DNA from: Planctomycetota bacterium
Lineage (GTDB): Bacteria > Planctomycetota > UBA1135 > GCA-002686595
DNA: 64,000 bases
Assembly (NCBI GenBank): GCA_029259655.1
Contig: JAJDET010000010.1
Coordinates: 1 to 64,000, forward strand
Direction of reading: 5' to 3'
Under the pieces are notes generated by a model. That model was not told the origin of the DNA. It ran no database searches and saw only the letters and a program-made list of their open reading frames with translations. The stretch's first letter is position 1. Every line of letters starts with the position of its first letter. A program made the translations under genes and the position numbers. This document shows positions 42,594 to 52,137 of the stretch, in pieces.

Positions 42594-42812
42594 TCAGTTC
42601 TTCTTCTCCGGCTCGCCCGCGTTGCGCTCGCGAGCGATCCTGTGCGCCGTCTCGGCGTTAGGACAGATGTCGACGATCCGCCCCTTGGGTCCCGACTGTT
42701 TCGAGGGATCGACTCCCTCGTAGTAGGTCTTCACCTGGTTCGTGTCGTGCACGGCGTAGCCGTAGCCGAGGTTGCTGACGATGTAGCGCTTCTTGTCGGG
42801 CTTGCGGGACAT
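42594..42812 (-). CDS. Small hydrophilic protein of unknown function
   Basis: This 72-aa basic, lysine-rich protein (MSRKPDKKRYIVSNLGYGYAV) starts at ATG 42812 and is not a known family. Its aromatic/glycine-rich first half and helical second half (AETAHRIARERN) look like a small conserved domain. The GT39-like gene follows 53 bases upstream on the same strand. Confidence 0.65.
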   Translation of the reverse strand: MSRKPDKKRYIVSNLGYGYAVHDTNQVKTYYEGVDPSKQSGPKGRIVDICPNAETAHRIARERNAGEPEKKN

Positions 42813-42865
42813 GGCTCTCGGGCGGGTCGTGGTCGGCGAACAGGATAGCGTCCGACCCCGGAGGC

Positions 42866-44392
42866 TCAGAGCCCGTCGCGGCCCGGTTTCTCGCCCTGGA
42901 GCAGGATCGCGTTGCCCCTCTTCACCGCCAGGAAGCGCCGCCCGAAGTGGAATTGCACCCGCAGCCAGCCCTCCGACTCGGGGATCGCGACCGGATAGCG
43001 GATCGGGCGACCGGCGGAGCGGTCCTCCTCGAGCTGGGCCGCGAGCCGAGCCAGCTCGCTCTCGTGCTCGAGAGAACCCAGGGGACGGCCGACTCGAACG
43101 GCGGCGAGACAGAGGAGAACGAGGAGCACGGCCGTGGGTACGAGCCGGGGCAGGCGCGAGCGTATCGCGAGGTGCAGCCCCCCCGCCGCGACCGCGATCC
43201 CGCCGAGCAGGAGCGCCCCCCCCGAGGCCCAGGAGAGCTCGGCGGGAAAGCGCGCCGCGCGCTCGATCAGCGGCCGCACGTCGGTCGCTGGCACGCGCAG
43301 GCAGAGGACGACCCCGAGGACGGCCGCGGCGAGGACGACGTCGAGACGGCGCCCCTCCGTGCAGCGCGAGAGCCAGACACCCACGGCAGCCGCGACGAAA
43401 GGGTACGACGGCATCACGTACCACGGCATGCGCTTGGAGACGACGAGGAAGAAGAGCCACACCGCCACGGCCAGGAAGAGGGCGAGTCGCCACCCGGTCC
43501 GCTCGTCATCCTCCTTCCTGGCGATGCCGATGGCGAGCGCGGCCGGCAGGAGCGCGATCGACCACGGGAAGAGCCCGTGCAGCGCCTTCGCGGCGTACCA
43601 CCGGAGGTTCTCGAGCGGTCCCCCCACGTACTCACCGCCGCCGACGGAACCGCCGGCCTCGCCCGTCATCTTCGTCGCGACCTCGCGGAACTCGTCCCAC
43701 AGCGACGCGGCCTGGAACGCGTGCCAGACGAGCCCGAGCGGGACGACCACCAGGCCCGCGCGCACGTACCGGCCGAACGAGCCCCGCGCGGAGCGCGTCG
43801 TGGCGAAGAGCGCGAGCTCCGCCACGACGGGAATCAGGACGGCGGGCAGCTTGACGGTCAGGAGCAGGACCAGACAGACGTGATGTGCGACGAAGCTCCG
43901 CTCGCCCTGAACCGCCCGCAGGAACGTGATCGCGAGCAGGACGAGGAGCAGGCAGACAACCGCGTCGAGCTCCCCCGTCCGCGCGCCGTGGAGGTACACG
44001 AACTGGAAGCTCGTGAGCTGGACGAGCGCAGCGAGGAGCGGACCGAGGCGCCCGGGACGGGGGTCGATCAGCGCCACCAGCCGGTAGACGAGGACGACCG
44101 TCGCGAGCCCCGCGGCCGCCGAGAGGATCCGCATCGTCCACAGGCCGTCGCCGAAGAGGCTGATCAGAATCGCCCGCGCCCAGTACTGCGTCGGCGCGTT
44201 CATGAACGTGTCGTAGACGCGGTGCTGACCGTGATAGTCGAGGTGCGTCCAGTCCCCGCGCTCGACCATGGTCGCGGCGATCGTGTGGTAGATCCCCTCG
44301 TCGCCGTTGACCACGCTGTAGCTCGCGAGGCCGAGGAAGAAGACGGGCAGACCGAGGAGGAGCAGGAGCGGGACGTGCCAGCGGGGGGTCAT
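42866..44392 (-). CDS. GT39/ArnT-like membrane glycosyltransferase
   Basis: This 508-aa protein has about eleven or twelve membrane segments and the first periplasmic loop SVVNGDEGIYHTIAATM with the catalytic acidic pair expected of GT-C enzymes (ArnT, GT39). It transfers a sugar from a polyprenyl-phosphate donor onto a lipid or protein in the periplasm. ATG 44392 overlaps the sulfatase stop (ATGA), so they form a unit. The C-terminal domain is periplasmic. Confidence 0.88.
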   Translation of the reverse strand: MTPRWHVPLLLLLGLPVFFLGLASYSVVNGDEGIYHTIAATMVERGDWTHLDYHGQHRVYDTFMNAPTQYWARAILISLFGDGLWTMRILSAAAGLATVVLVYRLVALIDPRPGRLGPLLAALVQLTSFQFVYLHGARTGELDAVVCLLLVLLAITFLRAVQGERSFVAHHVCLVLLLTVKLPAVLIPVVAELALFATTRSARGSFGRYVRAGLVVVPLGLVWHAFQAASLWDEFREVATKMTGEAGGSVGGGEYVGGPLENLRWYAAKALHGLFPWSIALLPAALAIGIARKEDDERTGWRLALFLAVAVWLFFLVVSKRMPWYVMPSYPFVAAAVGVWLSRCTEGRRLDVVLAAAVLGVVLCLRVPATDVRPLIERAARFPAELSWASGGALLLGGIAVAAGGLHLAIRSRLPRLVPTAVLLVLLCLAAVRVGRPLGSLEHESELARLAAQLEEDRSAGRPIRYPVAIPESEGWLRVQFHFGRRFLAVKRGNAILLQGEKPGRDGL

Positions 44393-45807
44393 TCCTGCGG
44401 CTCGTCCCCGTCGAAGTAGCCGAGGTTCTCGAGCTCGTCCCTGATGTGCGGCTCGAGGTCCGCCTCGTCGATGCGCGGCGCGCGCTCGCTCGCGTGCAGC
44501 ACGATTCGCCGTGCGCTCTCGTGCGCCATGTGCGCCGCGAGCTCGGCGGAGAGCTCGTCCACGAGGTCGGACCGGTGCTCCACCAGGTTGCGCTGGCCCT
44601 CGGTCCCGCGGCTCACGTCGTGCAGCCAGCGCCGGCCACTCTCGCGGTCCAACACGAGCTTGAAGTCGCCGCGCCGGGCCGCGTGGAGGTCGACCTTCTG
44701 GAGGTTGCAGCTCGCGAAGACGGTCTGGTCTCGGTCCTCGAGGAGCGAGCGCCCCTCGATCCAGTCCGGCGTGTCGAGGCCGGCCAGCGCGAACACCGTC
44801 GGCAGGACGTCGACCGTCGTGACGATTCTCGTCGGGCGCTCCGGGCCGGCGAGCACAGGCGGATAGCGCAGGATCAGGGGCACGTGGAGGGACTTCTCGT
44901 TGAGCGTCTTGCCGTGGCCACGCTCGCCGAGCTCCCAGAACTCCTCGCCGTGGTCCGAAGTGAAGACGGCGATCGTGCGGTCCCAGGTGCCGCGCTCGCG
45001 GAGCCACTCGACGAGCTCGCCGAACGCGTCGTCGTTGAACGCGATCTCGCCGAAGTAGAGCGACTGCGTGCGCGCAACGTCGGCCGGAGTCCTCTGGCGC
45101 CCGAGTTGCCAGAGCGAAGTCTGCGAGCCGTCCGCGTCGCTCGCGATCCCCGTTCCGTAGCGATCCCACACCTCGGGTGGCGTGTAGGGCGAGTGCGGGT
45201 CGATCGAGTGCACGAGCAGGAAGAACGGCTCGGGCGCCGTCTCGAGCCACGCGATGGCAGCGCGCGTGGCCTGGTCCGCCGTCGTGACGAGCTCCTCGAC
45301 CTTGACCGTTCGGATCTCGCCCTCGCCGTCGAGCGCCTCGCCGTCCTCGTAGAGCTCGATGAAGTCCTCGACCTCGTAGCCCTGTCGGAAGCCGAAACCG
45401 GTGCCCACGTTCGGGTTCGTGACGACGTTGCAGGTCGCGTAGCCTGCGTCCTTCAGGAGCTCCGACATGAGCACGACGGAGTCGCCCAGCAAGTCGGTTC
45501 GTCCCTGTGCACCGTGAACCGCCGGGTACGTCCCCGACAGGATCGAGGCCATCGCGGGTCGCGTCCACGAGCTCGGTGCGATCGCGCGCTCGAACAGCAC
45601 GCCCTCGCGGGCGAGCCGGTCCACGTTGGGAGTCTCGACGACGCTGTTCCCGTAGCAACCGAGGCCGTCGGCGCGCAACGTGTCCGAGACGTAGAGGAGG
45701 ATGTTCGGTCGCGCGGCCGGCCCGCAGGCGGCTGCGAGCAGAAATCCGCTCGACATGCCGAGTCTCACGAAGAGCAGCGCTCCCCGAGTCCGCTCCCCGA
45801 GATTCAT
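44389..45807 (-). CDS. Type I sulfatase-like lipoprotein
   Basis: This 472-aa lipoprotein has lipobox LAAAC at about residue 27. RPNILLYVSDTLRADGLGCYGN and FTSDHGEEFWELGERGHGK are sulfatase metal sites. The formylglycine motif, normally CxPSR, reads PSSWTRPA: a serine with Trp and Thr in place of Pro and Ser. So formylglycine maturation is not certain and it may be a related phosphatase or phosphoglycerol transferase. ATG 45807. The C-terminus ends ELENLGYFDGDEPQE. Coupled to the GT39-like gene. Confidence 0.85.
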   Translation of the reverse strand: MNLGERTRGALLFVRLGMSSGFLLAAACGPAARPNILLYVSDTLRADGLGCYGNSVVETPNVDRLAREGVLFERAIAPSSWTRPAMASILSGTYPAVHGAQGRTDLLGDSVVLMSELLKDAGYATCNVVTNPNVGTGFGFRQGYEVEDFIELYEDGEALDGEGEIRTVKVEELVTTADQATRAAIAWLETAPEPFFLLVHSIDPHSPYTPPEVWDRYGTGIASDADGSQTSLWQLGRQRTPADVARTQSLYFGEIAFNDDAFGELVEWLRERGTWDRTIAVFTSDHGEEFWELGERGHGKTLNEKSLHVPLILRYPPVLAGPERPTRIVTTVDVLPTVFALAGLDTPDWIEGRSLLEDRDQTVFASCNLQKVDLHAARRGDFKLVLDRESGRRWLHDVSRGTEGQRNLVEHRSDLVDELSAELAAHMAHESARRIVLHASERAPRIDEADLEPHIRDELENLGYFDGDEPQE

Positions 45808-45959
45808 GGCCGCCGGAGTGTACGTTTCGACGAGGGGTTCCCCACGTAGGGGCGAAGCACGTCGCTCTCGAGCGTTCACGCACGTGGACACCCGTGTACT
45901 ACGAGTGTGTGGGCGCTCTCGTTGGGCGTCAGGAAGTCGCTTTTGCACGCCGGCCGCCC

Positions 45960-45989
45960 TTGTCGGCCAAAAAGATGTGGGGGTACACT
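45960..45989 (+). promoter_or_regulatory. Candidate promoter of the peptide transporter operon
   Basis: TTGTCG and TACACT with an 18-bp spacer lie 90 bp before the ATG of the binding protein, in the 272-bp divergent gap with the sulfatase gene. Weak consensus match. Confidence 0.3.
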
Positions 45990-46079
45990 CCGTGGCCGAT
46001 CGCCGCCCTGGCGACCCCTAGAGCGCGCCTCCTCCCCCGGATCCACTCGAAGCGCGAGCTCTTTCCACCGAGGAAGACC

Positions 46080-47912
46080 ATGTCCAGGAAATCGCTGTCG
46101 CCCCGCCTGTCCGTATTGGCCCTCGGCCTGTTGGCTGCCGTCTCGCCCGTTGCAGCCGATCCCGGAGGCGCAGCCGACCCCGGAGCCGGCGGAGCGGGCG
46201 ACAACCCGACCGTCCTCAACCTGCCCATGCGCTCGGGCGGCCCGAAGTCGATGGATCCGGTCTTCGGTTCCACGGTGTACGACAACAAGGCCGCCGCCCA
46301 GGTCTACGAGACGCTGCTCCAGTACAAGTACCTGGTCCGGCCGCAGGAGTACGAGCCGCTGCTCCTGGCGGAGCTCCCGAAGCTCTCCGCCGACGGTCTC
46401 ACCTACTCGTTCCGGCTCAAGGAAGGCGTCCACTTCCACGACGACCCGTGCTTCCCGGGCGGCAAGGGGCGCCACATCACGTCCGAGGACGTCTTCTACT
46501 CGTGGAAGCGCATGGCGGACCTCAGCAACAAGCCCAAGAGCTGGTGGCTGTTCGACCAGAAGATCGTCGGGTTCGACCAGTACCGCGCCGAGCAGAACGC
46601 GGCCGCCGAGGACGGCGGGAAGTTCGACTACGACGCGCCGGTCGAGGGTTTCCGCGTGATCAACGATCGCGAGTTCGAGGTCGTCCTCCTGAAGAAGGTG
46701 TTCGGCTTCCGGTGGACGCTGACCATGTTCCAGACGTCCATCGTCGCGCGCGAGGCCGTGGAGACCTACGGCACGCGCATCGCGCGCCACCCCGTGGGAA
46801 CGGGTCCCTTCACCATGGCGGAGGCCGACTGGACGGCCACGAAGATGGTGTTCAACCGGAACCCCAACTACCACGAGTGCTACTACCCCACCGAGTGGAT
46901 GCCTGAAGACGTCGAGGCGGGCTTCACCGAGGCGGCCGGACAGCGCCTGCCGATCGCGGATCGGCTCGTCATGCCCTTCTATCCGCAGGACCAGCCGATG
47001 TGGTTGAAGTTCCGCGAGGGCGGACTCGACTTCACGCAGGTCCCGGCGGAGAACTTCAGGGAGGCGATCAACCGGCGCAAGGGGACACTCAAGCCCGCCT
47101 ACGCCGACGAGGGGATCACCTACCACCCGGTCCCGCTGCTCGACTTCATCTTTCGCGGGTTCAACATGGAGGACCCGTTGCTCGGCGGCTACACGGACGA
47201 GAAGCGCTACCTGCGCCAGGCGATCTCGCTCGCGATCGACTGGGAGGAGTTCAACGACTCCTTCTACAACAACGAGAACGTCATCTACGACGGCGCGGTC
47301 CCGCCGGGCCTGGACGGACACCCGCCGGAGGGCCGCATGGAAGGCGCCCACCGCGGAAAGCAGCTCGAGCGCGCGAAGGAGCTGCTCGCCAAGGCCGGGT
47401 ACCCGGATGGGAAGGGCCTGCCCGTCATCAACTACTACTCGAGCAACAACGCGAACGGGACGGAACAGTCCCAGTTGACGACGCGCCAGCTCGCCGCGAT
47501 CGGGATCAAGCTGAACCCGCGGCTCTCGGAGTTCGCCTCCGTGATCGAGGCACTCAACACGAAGAAGGCGCCGATGTTCTCCTACGCCTGGTCGTCGGAC
47601 TATCCCGACGGTGAGAACAACCTCTCCTTGTTCTACGGGCCCAACGAGTCGCCCGGAAACAACCACTTCAACTACAAGAACGAGGAGTACGACCGCCTGT
47701 ACGAGCAGATCCAGGAGATGGATCCGTCTCCGGAGCGGAGCGCGATCTTCGAGCGGATGCAGGAGATCCTGGCGTACGACACGCCCTTCGCCGGCGCGAT
47801 GGCTCGCACGCGCAAGTACCTCGTCAACCCCTGGCTGAAGAACTTCAAGCCCTCCGAGGACTTCTACAACTGGGCGAAGTACCTGGACCTCGACGAGTCC
47901 AAGCACAAGTAG
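46080..47912 (+). CDS. Oligopeptide ABC transporter substrate-binding protein
   Basis: This 610-aa exported protein of the SBP_bac_5 family has a signal peptide ending at VSPVAA. LNLPMRSGGPKSMDPVFGST, DGLTYSFRLKEGVHFHDD, HPVGTGPFTM and RQAISLAIDWEEFN are family landmarks. GAGGAAGACC lies before ATG 46080. It is the first of the five-gene importer operon and binds peptides (or nickel/opine-type ligands). No cysteine lipobox is seen, so it is soluble or anchored otherwise. Confidence 0.93.
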   Translation: MSRKSLSPRLSVLALGLLAAVSPVAADPGGAADPGAGGAGDNPTVLNLPMRSGGPKSMDPVFGSTVYDNKAAAQVYETLLQYKYLVRPQEYEPLLLAELPKLSADGLTYSFRLKEGVHFHDDPCFPGGKGRHITSEDVFYSWKRMADLSNKPKSWWLFDQKIVGFDQYRAEQNAAAEDGGKFDYDAPVEGFRVINDREFEVVLLKKVFGFRWTLTMFQTSIVAREAVETYGTRIARHPVGTGPFTMAEADWTATKMVFNRNPNYHECYYPTEWMPEDVEAGFTEAAGQRLPIADRLVMPFYPQDQPMWLKFREGGLDFTQVPAENFREAINRRKGTLKPAYADEGITYHPVPLLDFIFRGFNMEDPLLGGYTDEKRYLRQAISLAIDWEEFNDSFYNNENVIYDGAVPPGLDGHPPEGRMEGAHRGKQLERAKELLAKAGYPDGKGLPVINYYSSNNANGTEQSQLTTRQLAAIGIKLNPRLSEFASVIEALNTKKAPMFSYAWSSDYPDGENNLSLFYGPNESPGNNHFNYKNEEYDRLYEQIQEMDPSPERSAIFERMQEILAYDTPFAGAMARTRKYLVNPWLKNFKPSEDFYNWAKYLDLDESKHK

Positions 47913-47944
47913 TCGCGTTCGCCGCCACGCCCACGGCCTGACCC

Positions 47945-48919
47945 ATGTGGACCTACGTCGTCCGCAGGCTGCTCTACAACGTCCCCGTCTACCTGGGGAT
48001 CATCGCGTTGATGATGGCCATGCTCCGGGTGAGGAACCCGGTCATGATGTTCCTCGGCAAGTCGGCGACCGAGGAGCAGATCGCCGACCTGACCGAGCGG
48101 ATCGGTCTCGCACGGCCGTTCTTCTTCCAGTACCTCGAGTTCCTGGGTCAGGTCTTCACGCTGAACTTCTCCCAGGAGAGCTGGCAGCAACCCGGCAAGA
48201 CAGTCGGTGACCTGCTCAGCGACGCGATCGTCCCGACGCTCTGGATCACGGTCCCCTCGCTCATCATCACGGCGGGCATCGCGATCGCGGTCGGCCTGGT
48301 CTCGGCCTTCTTCCGGGGCCGCGCCCTGGACAAGAGCCTGGTACTCGTCGCGACCCTCGGGATGTGCATCAGCTACCTGGTCTACATCATCTTCGGCCAG
48401 TACTTCGGTGCCTACAAGCTGAACGACGCGCTCGCGGGTGAGGGCCCGTTCGACGGGAAGCTCTTCGCCATCGAGTCCTGGGAGCCGGGATTCCCCGGCA
48501 ACTGGATCCACTTCTGCCTCCTGCCCGTGATCATCAACGTCGTCGTCGCGATGGGCTACGACACGCGCTTCTACCGAGCCGTCATGGTCGAGGAGTCGAC
48601 GCGCGACTACATCACGACGGCCAAGGCGAAGGGCGCGTCGAAGCGGAAGGTGATGTTCGTGCACATGCTGAAGAACGCCATGATCCCGATCATCACGCGG
48701 GTCATGACGACGCTGCCGTTCCTGTTCGTCGGCTCCGTGCTGCTGGAGAGCTACTTCAACATCCCCGGGATGGGCCGCGAGCTCCTGACGGCGATCAACG
48801 AGCTCGACTTCCCGGTCACGCAGACCTTCACGGCGGTGTTCGCCGCGCTGTTCATCGTCACGAACGTCCTGACGGACGTGCTCTACGCGCTCGTGGATCC
48901 GAGGGTACGCCTCTCGTGA
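47945..48919 (+). CDS. Oligopeptide ABC permease, OppB/DppB type
   Basis: This 324-aa permease has six spans and the EAA-type loop region DYITTAKAKGASKRKVMFVH; it is of normal length. ATG 47945, 32 bases after the binding protein. It overlaps the next permease by four bases. Confidence 0.93.
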   Translation: MWTYVVRRLLYNVPVYLGIIALMMAMLRVRNPVMMFLGKSATEEQIADLTERIGLARPFFFQYLEFLGQVFTLNFSQESWQQPGKTVGDLLSDAIVPTLWITVPSLIITAGIAIAVGLVSAFFRGRALDKSLVLVATLGMCISYLVYIIFGQYFGAYKLNDALAGEGPFDGKLFAIESWEPGFPGNWIHFCLLPVIINVVVAMGYDTRFYRAVMVEESTRDYITTAKAKGASKRKVMFVHMLKNAMIPIITRVMTTLPFLFVGSVLLESYFNIPGMGRELLTAINELDFPVTQTFTAVFAALFIVTNVLTDVLYALVDPRVRLS

Positions 48920-50082
48920 TCCTCAAGGCCCTGCGTTCGCGCGGCGCGCGCAAGTTCCGCCAGAACCGGCTGGCGATGTTCGCGCTGGGCGTGATCTCCG
49001 TCTACGGGGTCGTGGCGCTCCTGGTGGCGCTCGGCGGAATTCGGCTGGAGGAGACCTTCGAGCGTGTCAGTCGCAACAGCATCCCCGGCGCCTGGGGCTC
49101 GCAGACGTCCGAGAAGCGCGTCAACGACGCGGAGGAGTACCTCGAGGAGATCGAGTCGGCCCTCGACAACGAGGAACACCTCGAGTATCGCTTCGCCGAG
49201 CGGAAGCTCGTCGACCTCCCCGTGGAGGAGCTCGTCGAGCGCGTCGAAGAGTCCTGGGAGATCTGGGACGAGCTGGCGGATGTGTCGAACGTCGACGAGC
49301 ACCCCGAGCTCCTGGTGAAGCTCGACGAGGTGGAGGAGAGGATCGACGCCCTCTTCGCGCCTCTGGAGGGAGTGGACGGCTGGATGTACGCGTTCCGGAC
49401 GTACCTGGGCACGGACCGCCAGGGACGCTCGATCACGGTCCGGGCCGTCTACTCCATCAAGCTCGCGATCCAGGTCGGCTTCATCGTGGCGCTCGCGGCG
49501 ACCCTGCTGGGGACGCTCCTTGGAGCCGCGGCCGGGTTCTTCGGCGGCTGGATCGACGGGCTCGTCATCTGGCTCTACTCCACGTTCTCGGCCATCCCCG
49601 TCCTGATCATGCTGATGGTGCTCGTCACCATCTTCATCGACACGCCCTACGAGGGGACGCTGGTCCCACTCTACGTGTCGATGATGCTCACGTTCTGGAT
49701 CGGGCCGTGCCGCGTGATCCGGGGCGAGGTGCTGAAGCTCAAGGAGCTCGAGTACGTTCAGGCCGCGACGTCGATCGGGTTCGGCCGCTTCTACATCCTG
49801 GTGAAGCACCTGATCCCGAACACGTCGCACCTGATGTTCATCAACTTCTCGCTGCTCTTCATCGGCGCGATCAAGAACGAGGTGATCCTCACCTTCCTGA
49901 ACCTCGGCGTGAAGAATCAGCCGAGCTGGGGGACGATGATCAACCAGTCGCGCCAGGAGGTCATCAACGGCTTCTTCTGGCAGATCGGCGCTGCCACTGC
50001 GCTGATGTTCGGGCTCGTGTGGGCGTTCAACATCGTGAGCGACGCCCTCCAGGACTCCTTCGATCCGAAGCACGTGAGCTGA
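48916..50082 (+). CDS. Oligopeptide ABC permease, OppC/DppC type, with acidic insertion
   Basis: This 388-aa permease is about 80 residues longer than usual. After TM1 an acidic helical insertion (about residues 50-150, with EEYLEEIESALDNEEH and LDEVEERIDALFAPLEG) reaches the periplasm before GTDRQGRSITVRAV and the later spans. The EAA-like loop is EVLKLKELEYVQAATSIGFGR. GTG 48916. It pairs with the OppB-type permease; the insertion may alter docking with the binding protein. Confidence 0.9.
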   Translation: MILKALRSRGARKFRQNRLAMFALGVISVYGVVALLVALGGIRLEETFERVSRNSIPGAWGSQTSEKRVNDAEEYLEEIESALDNEEHLEYRFAERKLVDLPVEELVERVEESWEIWDELADVSNVDEHPELLVKLDEVEERIDALFAPLEGVDGWMYAFRTYLGTDRQGRSITVRAVYSIKLAIQVGFIVALAATLLGTLLGAAAGFFGGWIDGLVIWLYSTFSAIPVLIMLMVLVTIFIDTPYEGTLVPLYVSMMLTFWIGPCRVIRGEVLKLKELEYVQAATSIGFGRFYILVKHLIPNTSHLMFINFSLLFIGAIKNEVILTFLNLGVKNQPSWGTMINQSRQEVINGFFWQIGAATALMFGLVWAFNIVSDALQDSFDPKHVS

Positions 50083-50084
50083 AC

Positions 50085-51080
<996 letters not shown>

Positions 51081-51081
51081 G

Positions 51082-52044
51082 ATGTCCCTGATCCGCGTCG
51101 ACAACATGGTCAAGCACTTCCCGGTTCGCGGGGGGGTCCTCAACCGCATCGTCGGCAAGGTCCACGCCGTCAACGGCGTGTCGTTCCGGATCGACGAGGG
51201 CGAGGTCCTGGGCGTCGTCGGTGAGTCCGGGTGCGGCAAGTCGACGCTCGGGAAGCTCATCATCCGGCTGATCGAATCGACGAGTGGAGAGGTCCACTAC
51301 GACGGGACGGAGATCACTCACCTGGGGCACAACGACATGCTGCCGTTCCGCCGCCGCATGCAGATCGTCTTCCAGGACCCGTATTCCTCCCTCAACCCGC
51401 GGCTGACGGTGAACGCTCTCCTCAAGGAGGCGATCGTGTTCCACTCGATCGTCCCGCCCTCCGAGGTCGAGTCCCACATCGACAAGCTGATGGCCAAGGT
51501 CGGCCTGAGACCCGACCAGAAGAATCGCTTCCCGCACGAGTTCTCCGGGGGCCAACGCCAGCGCATCGGCATCGCGCGCGCACTCGCACTGAATCCAGAC
51601 TTCATCGTCGCCGACGAGCCCGTCAGCGCCCTCGACGTCTCGATCCAGGCGCAGGTCCTCAACCTGATGATGGACCTGAAGGACGAGCTCGGCCTGACGC
51701 TCCTCTTCATCTCCCACGACCTCAAGGTCATCGAGCACTTCTGCGACCGCGTGCTCGTCATGTACCTCGGCTACGTCGTCGAGGAGATGAACTGTCTCGA
51801 TATCCACGGCGAGGCGCGCCACCCCTACACCCAGGCACTGCTCGGTGCGAATCCGGTCAACGACCCGGACGAGGATCGCGAGCTGACCGTGCTCGAGGGC
51901 GACGTGCCGTCGCCGTTCTCGCCGCCGAAGGGTTGTCCGTTCGTGACGCGCTGCCCGCTGGTCGAGTCGCGCTGCCACGAGGAGATGCCGCCCTTGGTCG
52001 AGAAGACGAAGGGTCACCGCGTCGCGTGCTGGGCGGTGGAGTAG
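51082..52044 (+). CDS. Oligopeptide ABC transporter ATPase, OppF/DppF type
   Basis: This 320-aa ATPase has GESGCGKST, FSGGQRQR and FIVADEPVSALD, and a C-terminal cysteine motif (GCPFVTRCPLVESRC). ATG 51082 starts one base after the OppD stop. It is the last gene of the importer operon; the GT-C gene follows 94 bases later on the same strand. Confidence 0.94.
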   Translation: MSLIRVDNMVKHFPVRGGVLNRIVGKVHAVNGVSFRIDEGEVLGVVGESGCGKSTLGKLIIRLIESTSGEVHYDGTEITHLGHNDMLPFRRRMQIVFQDPYSSLNPRLTVNALLKEAIVFHSIVPPSEVESHIDKLMAKVGLRPDQKNRFPHEFSGGQRQRIGIARALALNPDFIVADEPVSALDVSIQAQVLNLMMDLKDELGLTLLFISHDLKVIEHFCDRVLVMYLGYVVEEMNCLDIHGEARHPYTQALLGANPVNDPDEDRELTVLEGDVPSPFSPPKGCPFVTRCPLVESRCHEEMPPLVEKTKGHRVACWAVE

Positions 52045-52137
52045 ACGAGCTCGGGCGCGTCGATTCCCGCGATAAGTAGTACAAGAGACCGAGAGCCCTT
52101 GAGTACAAGCGAGCGCGATGATTACCGACGAGGACGC

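Noticed and set aside
44393-45883. Very long minus frame joining the GT39-like gene to the sulfatase region
   Set aside because: It is out of frame with the sulfatase; the overlap ATGA at 44389-44392 and the ArnT-like start define two genes.
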